Made by a program: the position numbers and the translations under genes. A DNA stretch of 64,000 nt from JBAXAM01 sp964213355. GTDB taxonomy: Bacteria > Pseudomonadota > Gammaproteobacteria > UBA9339. Shown in pieces: positions 9,002 through 17,545 of the stretch; position 1 is the stretch's first letter; each line of letters starts with the position of its first letter. Where the stretch lies: contig CAXOVY010000032.1 in assembly GCA_964213355.1 (NCBI GenBank), forward strand, positions 62,001-126,000. Direction: 5' to 3'. Under the pieces are notes generated by a model. That model was not told the DNA's origin and ran no database searches. It saw only the letters and a list, made by a program, of their open reading frames with translations.

Positions 9002-9224
9002 CTAAATTATAACAAAGGTCTTTCGCTTTGATTTTTTTGATCGGTTTGGATCGGAATCGTTAATCGATTTGGACTGGAATTACTGATCGGTTTGGACTGG
9101 AATCATTGATCGGTTTGAATCGGAATGATTGATCGATTTCATCGGAATACGCATCCGAGATTTTAGCAAATATTTTCTTTGCTAAATCCATGCCCGAGGA
9201 GATAAATATAACAACTTAGCCTAA

Positions 9225-9244
9225 GACCCGCATTTTTGCGGGTC
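9225..9244 (-). terminator. Hairpin downstream of the protease/ankyrin gene
   Basis: GACCCGC-ATTTTT-GCGGGTC forms a perfect 7-bp stem 16 bp after the stop of the minus-strand protease/ankyrin gene. The T-run after it is poor on the minus strand, so it is a weak terminator candidate. The rest of 9160-9259 shows no gene. Confidence 0.45.
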
Positions 9245-9259
9245 GCAAAGACAATTACT

Positions 9260-9590
9260 CTATATGACAACTTTTTCCAGTTCTTTTACAATTTCAAGCT
9301 GATTGTTTGATCTAGCAATATCAAGTGCGGTATTGCCGAGTTTGGTCGTAAGATTACGATCTGCACCTTTATCAAGAAGTGCTTTTACAATTTCAAGGTT
9401 ACCATTACTAGCAGCAAACATAAGAGCGGTCCAGCCATCATCATTATCAGCTAGATTAAGATCTGCACCTTTATCAATAAGTGCTTTTACAATTTCAAGG
9501 TTACCATTACTAGCAGCAGACCTAAGAGTGGTCCAGCCATTTTTATTGGCTAGATTAAGATCTGCACCTTTATCAATAAGTGCTTTTACA
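9260..9590 (-). pseudogene. Protease/ankyrin gene, 3' fragment
   Basis: This is the last part of the interrupted ankyrin gene whose 5' part lies at 15212-16469. It encodes the last three and a half ankyrin repeats (NGWTTLRSAASNGNLEIVK, DGWTALMFAASNGNLEIVK, LGNTALDIARSNNQLEIVK) and ends KELEKVVI at a TAG (9260-9262). IS21 element B starts at 9591, with TTTTACA (9584-9590) as target duplication. Confidence 0.85.
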
Positions 9591-9674
9591 TGTCAATTTG
9601 CATCGAAATTTGACCCCCTAGTTGCATCGAAAATTGACCCCTCTGCCACGAGCTAAAAACTTCACTTTTACTGA

Positions 9675-10333
9675 TCAATTTTTTGTTGTTTTTCCCTCCC
9701 TCAATCTCCAGCTTTTATCACCAGTTTCTAAGATCAAACAGTGGTGAGTAAATCTGTCAATTATCGCCTTAGTGGCTTTTATGTTACCAAAGATATCTGG
9801 CCATTCGTTGAATGCTAGATGAGTGGTTATTATTGTCGATACTTTTTCATAAAGATTAGAAAACAGTTCAAATAATAGAGGGCTGGCCTTTGGATCAATC
9901 GGCAAATAGCCTAGCTCATCAATTACAACAAGATCGAACCTTTGTAGCTTTGCCATAAATGCTGTTTCGTAGTTGTGAGACTGCGCTTTTATTAGATCTC
10001 TTGCTAGCTCAGCAAACTTATAAAACCGTATACGATAACTATTTTGTAATGCTAAGTAAGCAAGTCCAATCGCTAAATGGCTCTTTCCCGCACCACTGCC
10101 ACCAATGATTAAAATATTGTAGTGGTCTTTTATAAATTTCATGCTTTTAGCATTGTCTAACGTTTCTATTTTAATTGGTAAACCTGTTGGGTCGAAGTTA
10201 TCTATAGACTTCATTTGTGGTAATTTAGCTAATCCTAATTTGTACATAAAAGATCTTGTTTGTCGATAAGATGCTTCGCTTTTAAGCATAGATAGAAGCA
10301 TTTGTGGCCACTCTTCTTGTGATTTTAAATCAA
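9675..10333 (-). pseudogene. istB: istB of IS21 element B, 3' fragment
   Basis: This fragment holds the AAA+ core of IstB, with Walker A GGSGAGKS and Walker B LVVIDELG. Its first 27 codons lie at 12413-12488, beyond the inserted DDE element. Removing the element and one ATCAA copy gives 735 bp, 245 codons, a normal 244-residue IstB, so the break is recent. Because IstB is needed for IS21 movement, this element should now be immobile unless a partner supplies IstB. Confidence 0.88.
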
Positions 10334-12407
10334 CACGGATCTTCACGCTGTAAATTAGTATAGAACAATACCGCTTCTGCCTAAACGCAACGTAATAAAG
10401 TTTATATGAATCAACATGTTATCGTCACCAGGATTTTTCTACCAGCAAAAAACCTCTATTAATAAATCCTATTTATTATCATCATGCCATTTTCAAAATC
10501 ATTCACTATACTTGCCATAGCCGTAAACGATGGCTTAAATAAAAGGATTTACGCATAACGCGCTTGACATGTTCATATTTTAACCAGTATAATACTATCG
10601 TTTCACGGTCGAAATTAATATAGGTTTATAACTATGGATACCACTTATAATTTTTTTGATAATCCCAATTATCCTTTGCACAAACAGTATGAAGCGCTGC
10701 GCGCCTATTTTTATGAAAAGCTATCAGCGCGTGAAATAGCAAAACGATTTGGTTATACGGAAAATTCCATATACTGCTTTGCCAGCGCCATCAAACAACT
10801 CGACACAAAACAGCTTGAAGAGCGATTTTTTGCACCATCAACCATTGGTCGACCGGCAAAAGAATACGGAAATAATATAGATCAACTTATCATTGCGCTG
10901 AGGAAAAAATATCTTTCAGTGCCAGATATAAAGACCATTTTGGACACGCAAAAACAAAACATTTCTGAGACCTATATTTACAAATTAATAAACAAGGAAG
11001 GATTTGCCAGATTGCCACGAAGGAGTAAAAGCGCCAAAGTTGAGAGTTTATCTCAAGCTAAATTACCAGCTCCAACGGCAGTTTTACTCGGAGATAGTGA
11101 TGAAATATTTAATACAATGAATGTTGGCATATTATGCTTCATTCCATATATTATTGATTTAGGGCTTGATAAAATTATTACCAATTCATTATTTCCAGAA
11201 ACAAAAACAATTCCAAAAATTAGCGCAATATTGAGTTTCATTGCCCTGAAATTATCTAACGTGAGGAGATATACTACTGATGATTTATGGTGCATGGATA
11301 GAGGTAGTGGTTTTTTTGCTGGATTAAATGTTTTGCCAAAAACCGCATGGTTTTCTTCCTATTCTCATCGCATAACGCGAAAGATGAATATATCTTTTTT
11401 AAAAGAGTTATATCAATTATGGCAAAAGACAGGGCTTTTGGCGGATACAGCGAATTTAGATTTTGTAGCGGTTCCCTATTGGGGAGACGATTCTCACTTA
11501 GAAAATAACTGGTCTGGCACGAGACATAAAGCATTATCCAGCATTTTAGCTGCTATAGCACAAGACCCTGATACTGGTATCATCACATATGGAGATACAA
11601 CGGTTAGGCACGATAATGAATCTGATGTAGTTGTAGAATTTTTAGATTTTTATAAAGAATCAGGAAAACAGAACATCAATTATCTTGTATTCGATAGTAA
11701 ATTCACTACCTATGAGAATCTGAGCAAACTAGACGACAACAAAACTAAATTTATCACCATTAGAAGAAGAGGAAAAAATATTGTCGATGAGTTAAATCAG
11801 CTTCCAGCAGATTTATGGAAAAAAGTACGAGTTCAATCCTCTGGTAACAAAACCAGAGAATTAAATGTTGCAGACCAAACCATTTTATTAAAAGGGTACA
11901 ACAAAAATATCAGGCAAATTGCAATAACTGGACATGGAAAGATAAAACCAGCATTAATTATTACCAATGATTTTAAATTAGGAGTAGAACAAGTATTGAG
12001 AAAATACGCAAGGAGATGGTTGGTAGAAAAAAGCATTTCTGAACAAACACATTTTTTTCATTTGAATAAAGTATCATCTTCGATGGTAATTAAAGTTGAT
12101 TTTGATTTAACGATGTCAATTCTCGCTTATAATCTATATCGTGTTTTGGCCAATGACCTAACTGGATATGAGCATAACACTCCTCAGACACTGTATGAGA
12201 AATTTATTAATAACAACGGCAGTATAGAAATCAAGAATGGTAATGCGTTAGTTTTTATGAAAAAGAAAAGAAATTTACCTGAATTATTATCAGCAATGAA
12301 AAGATTTGAAAAAATAAAAATACCTTGGCTTGATGGACGCGCCCTCACAATTACCGCCGCCAGCAACACATAAAATCTATACTAATTTATAACCGTGAAG
12401 ATCTGTG
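10334..12407. mobile_element. DDE insertion sequence, copy 2, uninterrupted
   Basis: This is the complete 2074-bp form of the element at 2911-6083, with the same imperfect inverted ends and a 5-bp duplication ATCAA (10329-10333, 12408-12412). It is inserted in istB of IS21 element B. The left non-coding 300 bp and the transposase appear identical to copy 1. Confidence 0.93.
10634..12373 (+). CDS. Transposase (DDE, IS4-like superfamily), copy 2
   Basis: The 579-residue protein is identical to that at 3211-4950: helix-turn-helix near residues 18-55, and catalytic candidates D276, D354 and E465. Only 34 bp separate its stop from the right end of the element. In copy 1 the IS5-type element landed in exactly this gap. 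The identity of the two copies means either recent duplication in this genome or gene conversion. Confidence 0.88.
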   Translation: MDTTYNFFDNPNYPLHKQYEALRAYFYEKLSAREIAKRFGYTENSIYCFASAIKQLDTKQLEERFFAPSTIGRPAKEYGNNIDQLIIALRKKYLSVPDIKTILDTQKQNISETYIYKLINKEGFARLPRRSKSAKVESLSQAKLPAPTAVLLGDSDEIFNTMNVGILCFIPYIIDLGLDKIITNSLFPETKTIPKISAILSFIALKLSNVRRYTTDDLWCMDRGSGFFAGLNVLPKTAWFSSYSHRITRKMNISFLKELYQLWQKTGLLADTANLDFVAVPYWGDDSHLENNWSGTRHKALSSILAAIAQDPDTGIITYGDTTVRHDNESDVVVEFLDFYKESGKQNINYLVFDSKFTTYENLSKLDDNKTKFITIRRRGKNIVDELNQLPADLWKKVRVQSSGNKTRELNVADQTILLKGYNKNIRQIAITGHGKIKPALIITNDFKLGVEQVLRKYARRWLVEKSISEQTHFFHLNKVSSSMVIKVDFDLTMSILAYNLYRVLANDLTGYEHNTPQTLYEKFINNNGSIEIKNGNALVFMKKKRNLPELLSAMKRFEKIKIPWLDGRALTITAASNT

Positions 12408-12488
12408 ATCAATCATGTCATCAAAATATTGCAGCATCCCTTTTAATCCAAGAGCCCCAAATTGTTCTTTGATATTTTCATGCGACAT
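12408..12488 (-). pseudogene. istB: istB of IS21 element B, 5' fragment
   Basis: It encodes the first 27 residues of IstB (start MSHENIKEQFG). The ATG at 12486-12488 overlaps the end of istA by 11 bp, as expected for translational coupling in IS21. The frame continues into the fragment at 9675-10333 once the inserted element is removed. Confidence 0.85.
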
Positions 12489-13998
12489 AGATTGCCTCCT
12501 GAGATACAAGCTGATTGCTTAAAAAAGCATCGTTATAACAACATATATCTTCGCTTGGCGCTTCTATTAAATGCAGCTGTCGTTCTTCTATTTTTTCTTT
12601 TGGAGTTGCTGGAGTCAGATATTGTATGACAAAATCTGCATTACTTACTCCTATTTTTAAAGCATTTGTACACGCTTCATCAACTTTATTTAAGCCATGT
12701 TTTGATACTTGTAATAAAATTTTAATAAATTGTTTGTCACCATCTTCATGTGCTCTAAGATTATTTTGCATACTTATAAATGATGGTGGTAATTTTAAAA
12801 GCTTAAAAGGAGCGCCATTTCTTAATGCTCCAGGTTTGCGCTCAAGCGCTGGTATATAGTGCCACGGATCGTAAATTTTCTTTTTTTTCTCGAAACAACG
12901 CTCATGCTCACCTATTGTTTTTCCTTTGAATACTATAATAATTTTGTTGGTATAAGCTCTAACATCGGCAACTTCACCAACGTAATCGCAATCTACACTA
13001 TACATATTGGTGTCGTAGTTTATTAAGCTGTATGATGAAACTACCGAAGGCTCAAGTTTATAAGCGTCAAATTGGTTGCGGTATTCTAGCAAACTTGGTT
13101 TCTCATCTTGATATACATCCCATACTTTTCGTCCGTTTAATTCTGGATGATTTGTTTTTTGAGCCCATTCTATGCATTCACCGAGAAGCTGTTCATTCAG
13201 TTCTTCTAAATAATTAATACAACGAAGTGGAGTAAAAAAATTTCTACGCCCAGTGTTAACTTGGCATTCTACCTGACCCTTTTCCCAACCAGAAGCTGGT
13301 GTGCATGCAATCGGTTCAAATAAATAATGAGAAGCCATTTCAGAAAAGCGTGAATTAAATTTACGGTCTTTGCCAACAAATACTTTGTTAACAGCAGTCT
13401 TCATGTTGTCAAATATGCCTTTTTTTGTAGTTCCTCCAAAAAATTGAAAGGCTTTATTGTGGGCATCAAAAACCATTTCCATTTGCTCATTTCTGTAGAC
13501 AACAATTAAAAACATACGGCTGTAGCACAGTCGTATATGTGCAACCTTAACTCGCGTTAATATACCTTGTAACTCAATCTCTTCTGTACTCCAGTCAAAC
13601 TGAAATGCTTCTCCTGGAGCAAACTCCAGTGGTATAAAAACCTTTTTTCCATCAGAATGATTATTACGTCTCCAATCGGTAGTAAATCTATTTATGGTTG
13701 AATAGCTCCCCTTGAAACCATTGCTGCAAAGCGTTTGGTATAATTTTTTTGCTGTATATCTTAAACGCAACGGCTGCTTAATATTTTTTTCTAACATGCT
13801 TGTTAGCTGATCTTTGAATTCTCCCATTATTGGTAACGTTTGTTTATCCCTCACGTAAGTCTTTGATGTTTTGTCGTCTCGGATAACTTTCTTTACCGTA
13901 TTTTTTGATAAATTCAATTCACGAGCTATCGTTTTTATCCCCTTGTTTTGTACATAATACAGCCGCCTTATTTTCGCAATTGTTTCCACTATTATCAT
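12478..13998 (-). CDS. istA: IstA transposase of IS21 element B
   Basis: This 506-residue DDE recombinase has an N-terminal helix-turn-helix (KGIKTIARELNLSKNTVKK). Core motifs are AFQFDWSTEE (Asp), GIFDNMKTAV (Asp) and GWEKGQVECQV (Glu). The C-terminal LINYDTNMYSVD region is typical of IstA. It is intact, but its partner istB, which starts inside the last codons of istA, is split. Sequence and end repeats differ clearly from IS21 element A, so two IS21 lineages meet here within 5 kb. Confidence 0.92.
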   Translation of the reverse strand: MIIVETIAKIRRLYYVQNKGIKTIARELNLSKNTVKKVIRDDKTSKTYVRDKQTLPIMGEFKDQLTSMLEKNIKQPLRLRYTAKKLYQTLCSNGFKGSYSTINRFTTDWRRNNHSDGKKVFIPLEFAPGEAFQFDWSTEEIELQGILTRVKVAHIRLCYSRMFLIVVYRNEQMEMVFDAHNKAFQFFGGTTKKGIFDNMKTAVNKVFVGKDRKFNSRFSEMASHYLFEPIACTPASGWEKGQVECQVNTGRRNFFTPLRCINYLEELNEQLLGECIEWAQKTNHPELNGRKVWDVYQDEKPSLLEYRNQFDAYKLEPSVVSSYSLINYDTNMYSVDCDYVGEVADVRAYTNKIIIVFKGKTIGEHERCFEKKKKIYDPWHYIPALERKPGALRNGAPFKLLKLPPSFISMQNNLRAHEDGDKQFIKILLQVSKHGLNKVDEACTNALKIGVSNADFVIQYLTPATPKEKIEERQLHLIEAPSEDICCYNDAFLSNQLVSQEAIYVA

Positions 13999-14115
13999 CC
14001 TCTTTTATCCTCTTAAAATTAGTTAAAATTTTAAGAGTAAATTTAGTAATTAGAGGGGTCAATTTTCGGTGCAACTTTATGCTCTAGAGGGGTCAATTTT
14101 ACATGGAAATTGACA

Positions 14116-14179
14116 TTTTACAATTTCAAGGTTACCATTACTAGCAGCAAGCATAAGAGCGGTCCAGCCATCATCATTA
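14116..14179 (-). pseudogene. Protease/ankyrin gene, middle fragment
   Basis: A 64-bp remnant between IS21 element B and the IS630-type element encodes NDDGWTALMLAASNGNLEIVK, part of one ankyrin repeat. Removing both elements and their duplications (TTTTACA and TA) joins it in frame to the fragments at 15212-16469 and 9260-9590. Confidence 0.85.
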
Positions 14180-15211
14180 TAGCAATTTCCTAATTGATTG
14201 ACATAGAATATCCACAATGTTTAAACCAAGAAATCATATCCTGCTTGACTACCGACTTAAATGCAATGCGAATTACTTTTTTAAATTGGGTTTTTGTTCT
14301 TGGTGCGAACTTTTTTAAAACAGATTTTATCTTCGACCACATCAGTTCTATTGGAGATAAATCCGGCGAATAGGGTGGCAAGAAAAATAGACTTGCTCCA
14401 GTCTCTTCTATCGCTTCTTTGACCCCAACTACTTTATGAAAACTGACATTGTCTATTATCACTATTTTCCCCTTACTTAAGCGTGGAACCAACTGCTTTT
14501 TAACAAATGCTAAAAATATCTCGCCATCAGCCGACCATTCTCCATATATTGCCGCCTCTACGCCGGCAGTACTGATTGCTCCTATCATTGTATATTTATT
14601 TCCCCTGGGATATGGACAAGCACACTTTATACGCTCCCCGCCAAAAGCCCTTGCATATTCGCGACAGAAACTTAAATTGGCCCCAGATTCGTCGATAAAG
14701 ATCAAATTATCGGTAGTCAATTGACTAACTTTTTCGATAAATTCTTCTCTGTTTTTTTTACCTCTGGCATATCTTGCTGTTCTGCGTATAAACTTTTTTT
14801 CTTCCGCCTAAAACCTAATTTATAAATAACGCGAAACATTATACTTATTCCAATTTTTTTATTTCTCGCTTTATTATAATGGCGACATAATTCGCTCAAT
14901 GAGGCATCCGGATACTGTAAAACCAGTTCTTTTATACGAAGCATTTGTTTTTCATCTACCGCCGGTTTGCGTCCCCGCTTATATTCAGCAGTCTTTATAT
15001 CTCCCGTTTTTTGGTATTGCTCCCAGTATCTTGCAAGCGTCCTTATTCCTAATTTAAAAATTCTTGCTATTTCTCTTTGGGAGCTATCTCCGCTTTCATA
15101 TGCCTTTACGGCCCTCAATCGTAGATCTAACGAGTATGGAGCTGCCATGTTTTCCTCACATCTATTATGAGGACCGATCATAACACGCGCCAAGCAAATA
15201 GAAAACCGCTA
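14180..15211. mobile_element. IS630-type insertion sequence
   Basis: The 1032-bp element begins TAGC and ends GCTA with a partly matching inner inverted repeat. It is flanked by the dinucleotide TA (14178-14179, 15212-15213), the target expected for IS630/Tc1/mariner elements. The undisturbed ankyrin repeat at about 15400-15425 shows the original site. Confidence 0.9.
14190..15148 (-). CDS. IS630-family transposase, two frames joined by -1 shift
   Basis: The first frame (start ATG at 15148 after a GAGG site) encodes the DNA-binding half, with helix-turn-helix YESGDSSQREIARIFKLG. The second frame (down to 14190) encodes the DDE half: FIDESG (first Asp), VIIDNVSFHK (second Asp) and LPPYSPDLSPIELMW (Glu). 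The frames meet at eight A on the coding strand (14752-14759). One -1 step gives 960 bases, 320 codons. The junction then reads REEFIEKVSQLTTDNLIFID, continuous with the family pattern. Programmed -1 shifting on A-runs is known in this family. Confidence 0.87.
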
Positions 15212-16469
15212 TATCAGCTAGATTAAGATCTGCACCTTTATCAATAAGTGCTTTTACAATTTTAAGATTACCATTACTAGCAGCAGACCTAAGAGTGGTC
15301 CAGCCATTTTTATTGGCTAGATTAAGATCTGCACCTTTATCAATAAGTGCTTTTACAATTTCAAGGTTACCATTACTAGCAGCAAACATAAGAGCGGTCC
15401 AGCCATCATCATTATCAGCTAGATTAAGATCTGCACCTTTATCAATAAGTGCTTTTACAATTTCAAGGTTACCATTACTAGCAGCAGACCTAAGAGTGGT
15501 CCAGCCATTTTTATTGGCTAGATTAAGATCAACTCCTTTACTTAAAAAATAATTTACAGAATCTAAACAACCATTCTCAGACGCTATATATAGCCCTGTC
15601 ATTCCATCTGCATAATCACTACTTGCATAATTTAGAGAGGGGTTAATGCGTTCTAAAATTTCTTGTTGAGATGGATATGCTGTTACTGCTTCTTCACCCA
15701 AAGAAAACATTCTAAATGCCAGTGGTGAGGGTTTAACAGGATCAGCATGTGTATCCAAATATTCTGCAAAGTTTGCATCGAAGATTAATTCTGCTACCTG
15801 ATCAGTTGAGGTGGTTTTAACTTCCCCAGTATGGCTATTTGGATCAAAATAATAATAATTGTTTCCGTCTTTAAATAATGCCGTAGCATGATTATGTGAC
15901 ACAATAAGAACTAACTTATGATCATGAATGACATCTTCTTTGAGTAATTGTTTAAGTTGATCTAAAGTAAATAGTGATGCGATTGAATATTCTTTTTGCA
16001 ACTTTTTTCCAGCTGTATCTAGAGGATTGGTTTTCTTTTCAATCTCCACTTCATTCCATAAGGATTGGGATTGCTGAAAATTAATCACTAATGAAGCTAA
16101 TTTTTCTATATCATTACAATTAGACCAATTAAGCAAAATATCTGTTATGGTGCTTTTAAACCAATCACCATTGTAGTGCTTAGTAGCTTTTTCTGGATGG
16201 ACAAATTGTAACCATTTCGAGTATAGCCATATACAGGAAAAGCCAAAGCAATGTCCTCCATTTTCTTTAAACATTTTAGCCTCTTCTTCAGTAAGGGAGC
16301 AAAGTAACGCACCCGTTGTGAGATGTTCCATAACACTCGTTTGACCTTCATTGGTGTCAGCAAGGGAAACGTGTGAGGAGAATAAAGAAAATAAAGTTAA
16401 GAACAATAAAACAAATATTACTGGGCGTTTTTTTTGGATAAAAATAACTTTGCTAAATTTAGAAAACAT
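15212..16469 (-). pseudogene. Exported C58-like cysteine protease with ankyrin repeats, 5' fragment
   Basis: The N-terminus has a basic stretch and a hydrophobic segment ending near VSLADT, a signal peptide or anchor. Residues 60-220 resemble the YopT-type (C58) cysteine protease fold: Cys in GGHCFGFS (C74), His in SHNHATALF (H194) and Asp in YYFDPNSHTGE (D209). Ankyrin repeats begin near residue 289. IS630-type and IS21 insertions break the repeat region; translation now stops at 15165 inside the IS630-type element. Joining fragments 15212-16469, 14116-14177 and 9260-9583 gives 1644 bp, 548 codons with no stop: a 547-residue protein with eight ankyrin repeats. It was probably a host-directed effector (inference). 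A truncated 434-residue product could still be made. A phased TTAA array lies 138 bp upstream. Confidence 0.8.
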
Positions 16470-16551
16470 ATCTTTGGTTACTCCCCTACTTAAGGTTTAA
16501 ATAAAGGTCTCCATTCAAATATCTTTTCTTTTAGAGGCCCATACATAGAAA

Positions 16552-16571
16552 AAGGGCTTTTATTCGCCCTT
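16552..16571 (-). terminator. Rho-independent terminator, minus strand
   Basis: AAGGGC at 16552-16557 pairs with GCCCTT at 16566-16571. On the minus strand the stem is followed by CTTTTTCT. It lies about 130 bp after trmB and would end trmB transcripts before the protease/ankyrin gene. Confidence 0.7.
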
Positions 16572-16606
16572 CTTCAATTGACTATAGCGGGGTTCTCCAG
16601 AATCAC

Positions 16607-16645
16607 CTTAAGCTAGGCTTAAGTGTTCGTTAAGGTTTTCTTAAG
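16607..16645. promoter_or_regulatory. Phased TTAA array B (PmrA-box-like)
   Basis: Four half-sites CTTAAG, CTTAAG, GTTAAG, CTTAAG have TTAA at 16608, 16619, 16630 and 16641, exactly 11 bp apart. Both pairs fit the enterobacterial PmrA pattern YTTAAK-N5-YTTAAK (one first base off). The pair at 16629-16645 also fits the Legionella/Coxiella form TTAA-N2-TT-N2-cTTAA. On the minus strand a TATAGT -10 candidate lies 20 bp past the array, placing the last half-site next to a -35 position, as for OmpR-family activators. Confidence 0.65.
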
Positions 16646-16698
16646 TGCGAAGTAATCGAGGGGATGGCTGTGGGGAGCTACAAAATGTGCAAAGTTCA

Positions 16699-17373
16699 TT
16701 AATTAGCAATAAACAACAAGTCAAAAATCTTATGTCCCTGTTTTTTTCCACGTTGTTCAAATTTGGTTGATATGCGATCTGCCAAAAAAGGCAAAGATTT
16801 AGGTGGTTCGAGAATAGTAAAAGCTAGATTGGTTTTTAATATAGCAGTGATGTGATTGGCATAATCTTCCCAGTCGGTTGCGATGTGTAATACTCCTTTT
16901 GATTTTAATTTTTTTTGTATGAGCGCCACAAATTTTGGTTGAATTAAACGTCTTTTGTGATGACGGTTTTTTTGCCAAGGATCGGGAAAGAAAATCAAGA
17001 TTTTTTCTAGGCTATCATCAGGAATGCATTGTTCTAAAACGATAACTGCATCTTCATTATAAATGCGTACATTACTTAAGGGCTGTGCTTTTAGTTGTGC
17101 GAGCAAAGTTACAATTCCTGGTTGATGTACTTCGATACCAATAAAATCTTGCTCAGGGTATTTTTTTGCAGAGTTCAAAAGTGTTATCCCCATGCCAAAA
17201 CCAATCTCTAAGATCAATGGGGCATTGCGATCGAAGATTTTTTTTGCAGATATTTCTCCAGATGCCATGTCCAAGCCATAAAGCGCCCACCCTTCATCAA
17301 ATGTTTTTTGTTTGTTTGGAAGTAGCCGCCTTTGTCTTTTGACGAAACTGCGTATGGGTTTGATTTTATTCAT
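16699..17373 (-). CDS. trmB: tRNA (guanine-N7-)-methyltransferase
   Basis: TrmB uses SAM to methylate N7 of G46 in the tRNA variable loop. The SAM-binding motif LEIGFGMG is followed by FIGIEVHQPG and the characteristic FFPDPWQKNRHHKRR, then TDWEDYA and the C-terminal TKFEQRG. The chosen ATG at 17373 gives 224 residues and starts MNKIKPIRSFVKRQ, matching short N-termini of relatives. Other in-frame starts are ATG at 17421 and TTG at 17445; none has a clear ribosome site. It is divergent from tRNA-Gly at 17456. Confidence 0.93.
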   Translation of the reverse strand: MNKIKPIRSFVKRQRRLLPNKQKTFDEGWALYGLDMASGEISAKKIFDRNAPLILEIGFGMGITLLNSAKKYPEQDFIGIEVHQPGIVTLLAQLKAQPLSNVRIYNEDAVIVLEQCIPDDSLEKILIFFPDPWQKNRHHKRRLIQPKFVALIQKKLKSKGVLHIATDWEDYANHITAILKTNLAFTILEPPKSLPFLADRISTKFEQRGKKQGHKIFDLLFIAN

Positions 17374-17455
17374 GTGTGTTTTGAAATTACTGTTTAAATG
17401 TACTTGCCTTGTAGTAATCATATAAGCATAATAAAGACTATTCAAAGGATATATT

Positions 17456-17529
17456 GCGGGCGTAGTTTAATGGTAGAACTGAAGCTTCCCAAGCTTTAGG
17501 CGTGGGTTCGATTCCCATCGCCCGCTCCA
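17456..17529 (+). tRNA. tRNA-Gly (anticodon CCC)
   Basis: GCGGGCG at 17456 pairs with CGCCCGC before TCCA at the 3' end. The anticodon loop is TTCCCAA within a GAAGC/GCTTT stem and the T-loop is GGTTCGATTCC. CCA is encoded. The sequence is close to enterobacterial glyU. Confidence 0.95.
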
Positions 17530-17545
17530 CTAAATATGGTGTTAT

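Larger units (their letters stand above)
6370..9153. mobile_element. IS21-family element A, intact
   Basis: The 2784-bp element carries istA and istB on the plus strand. Its ends begin TGC(A/G)TATTCCGAT and are followed by several about 23-bp repeats (ATTCCAGTCCAAA-CGAT type) in inverted orientation at both ends, as is usual for IS21. A 6-bp target duplication TCCGAG flanks it (6364-6369, 9154-9159). It sits between the broken DMT gene and the broken protease/ankyrin gene and seems undamaged. Confidence 0.92.
9591..14115. mobile_element. IS21-family element B, broken by a nested DDE element
   Basis: The ends begin TGTCAATTT in inverted orientation, followed by repeated blocks such as AATTGACCCC and TTGCA(T/C)CGAAAATTGACC. 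A 7-bp duplication TTTTACA (9584-9590, 14116-14122) flanks it inside an ankyrin repeat. It carries istA and istB on the minus strand; istB is split by DDE element copy 2. Without the nested copy it would be about 2.45 kb. Confidence 0.9.

Noticed and set aside
9303..9656. Plus-strand open frame of 117 codons (also 15295-15552)
   Set aside because: Antisense shadow of the ankyrin repeats of the minus-strand gene.
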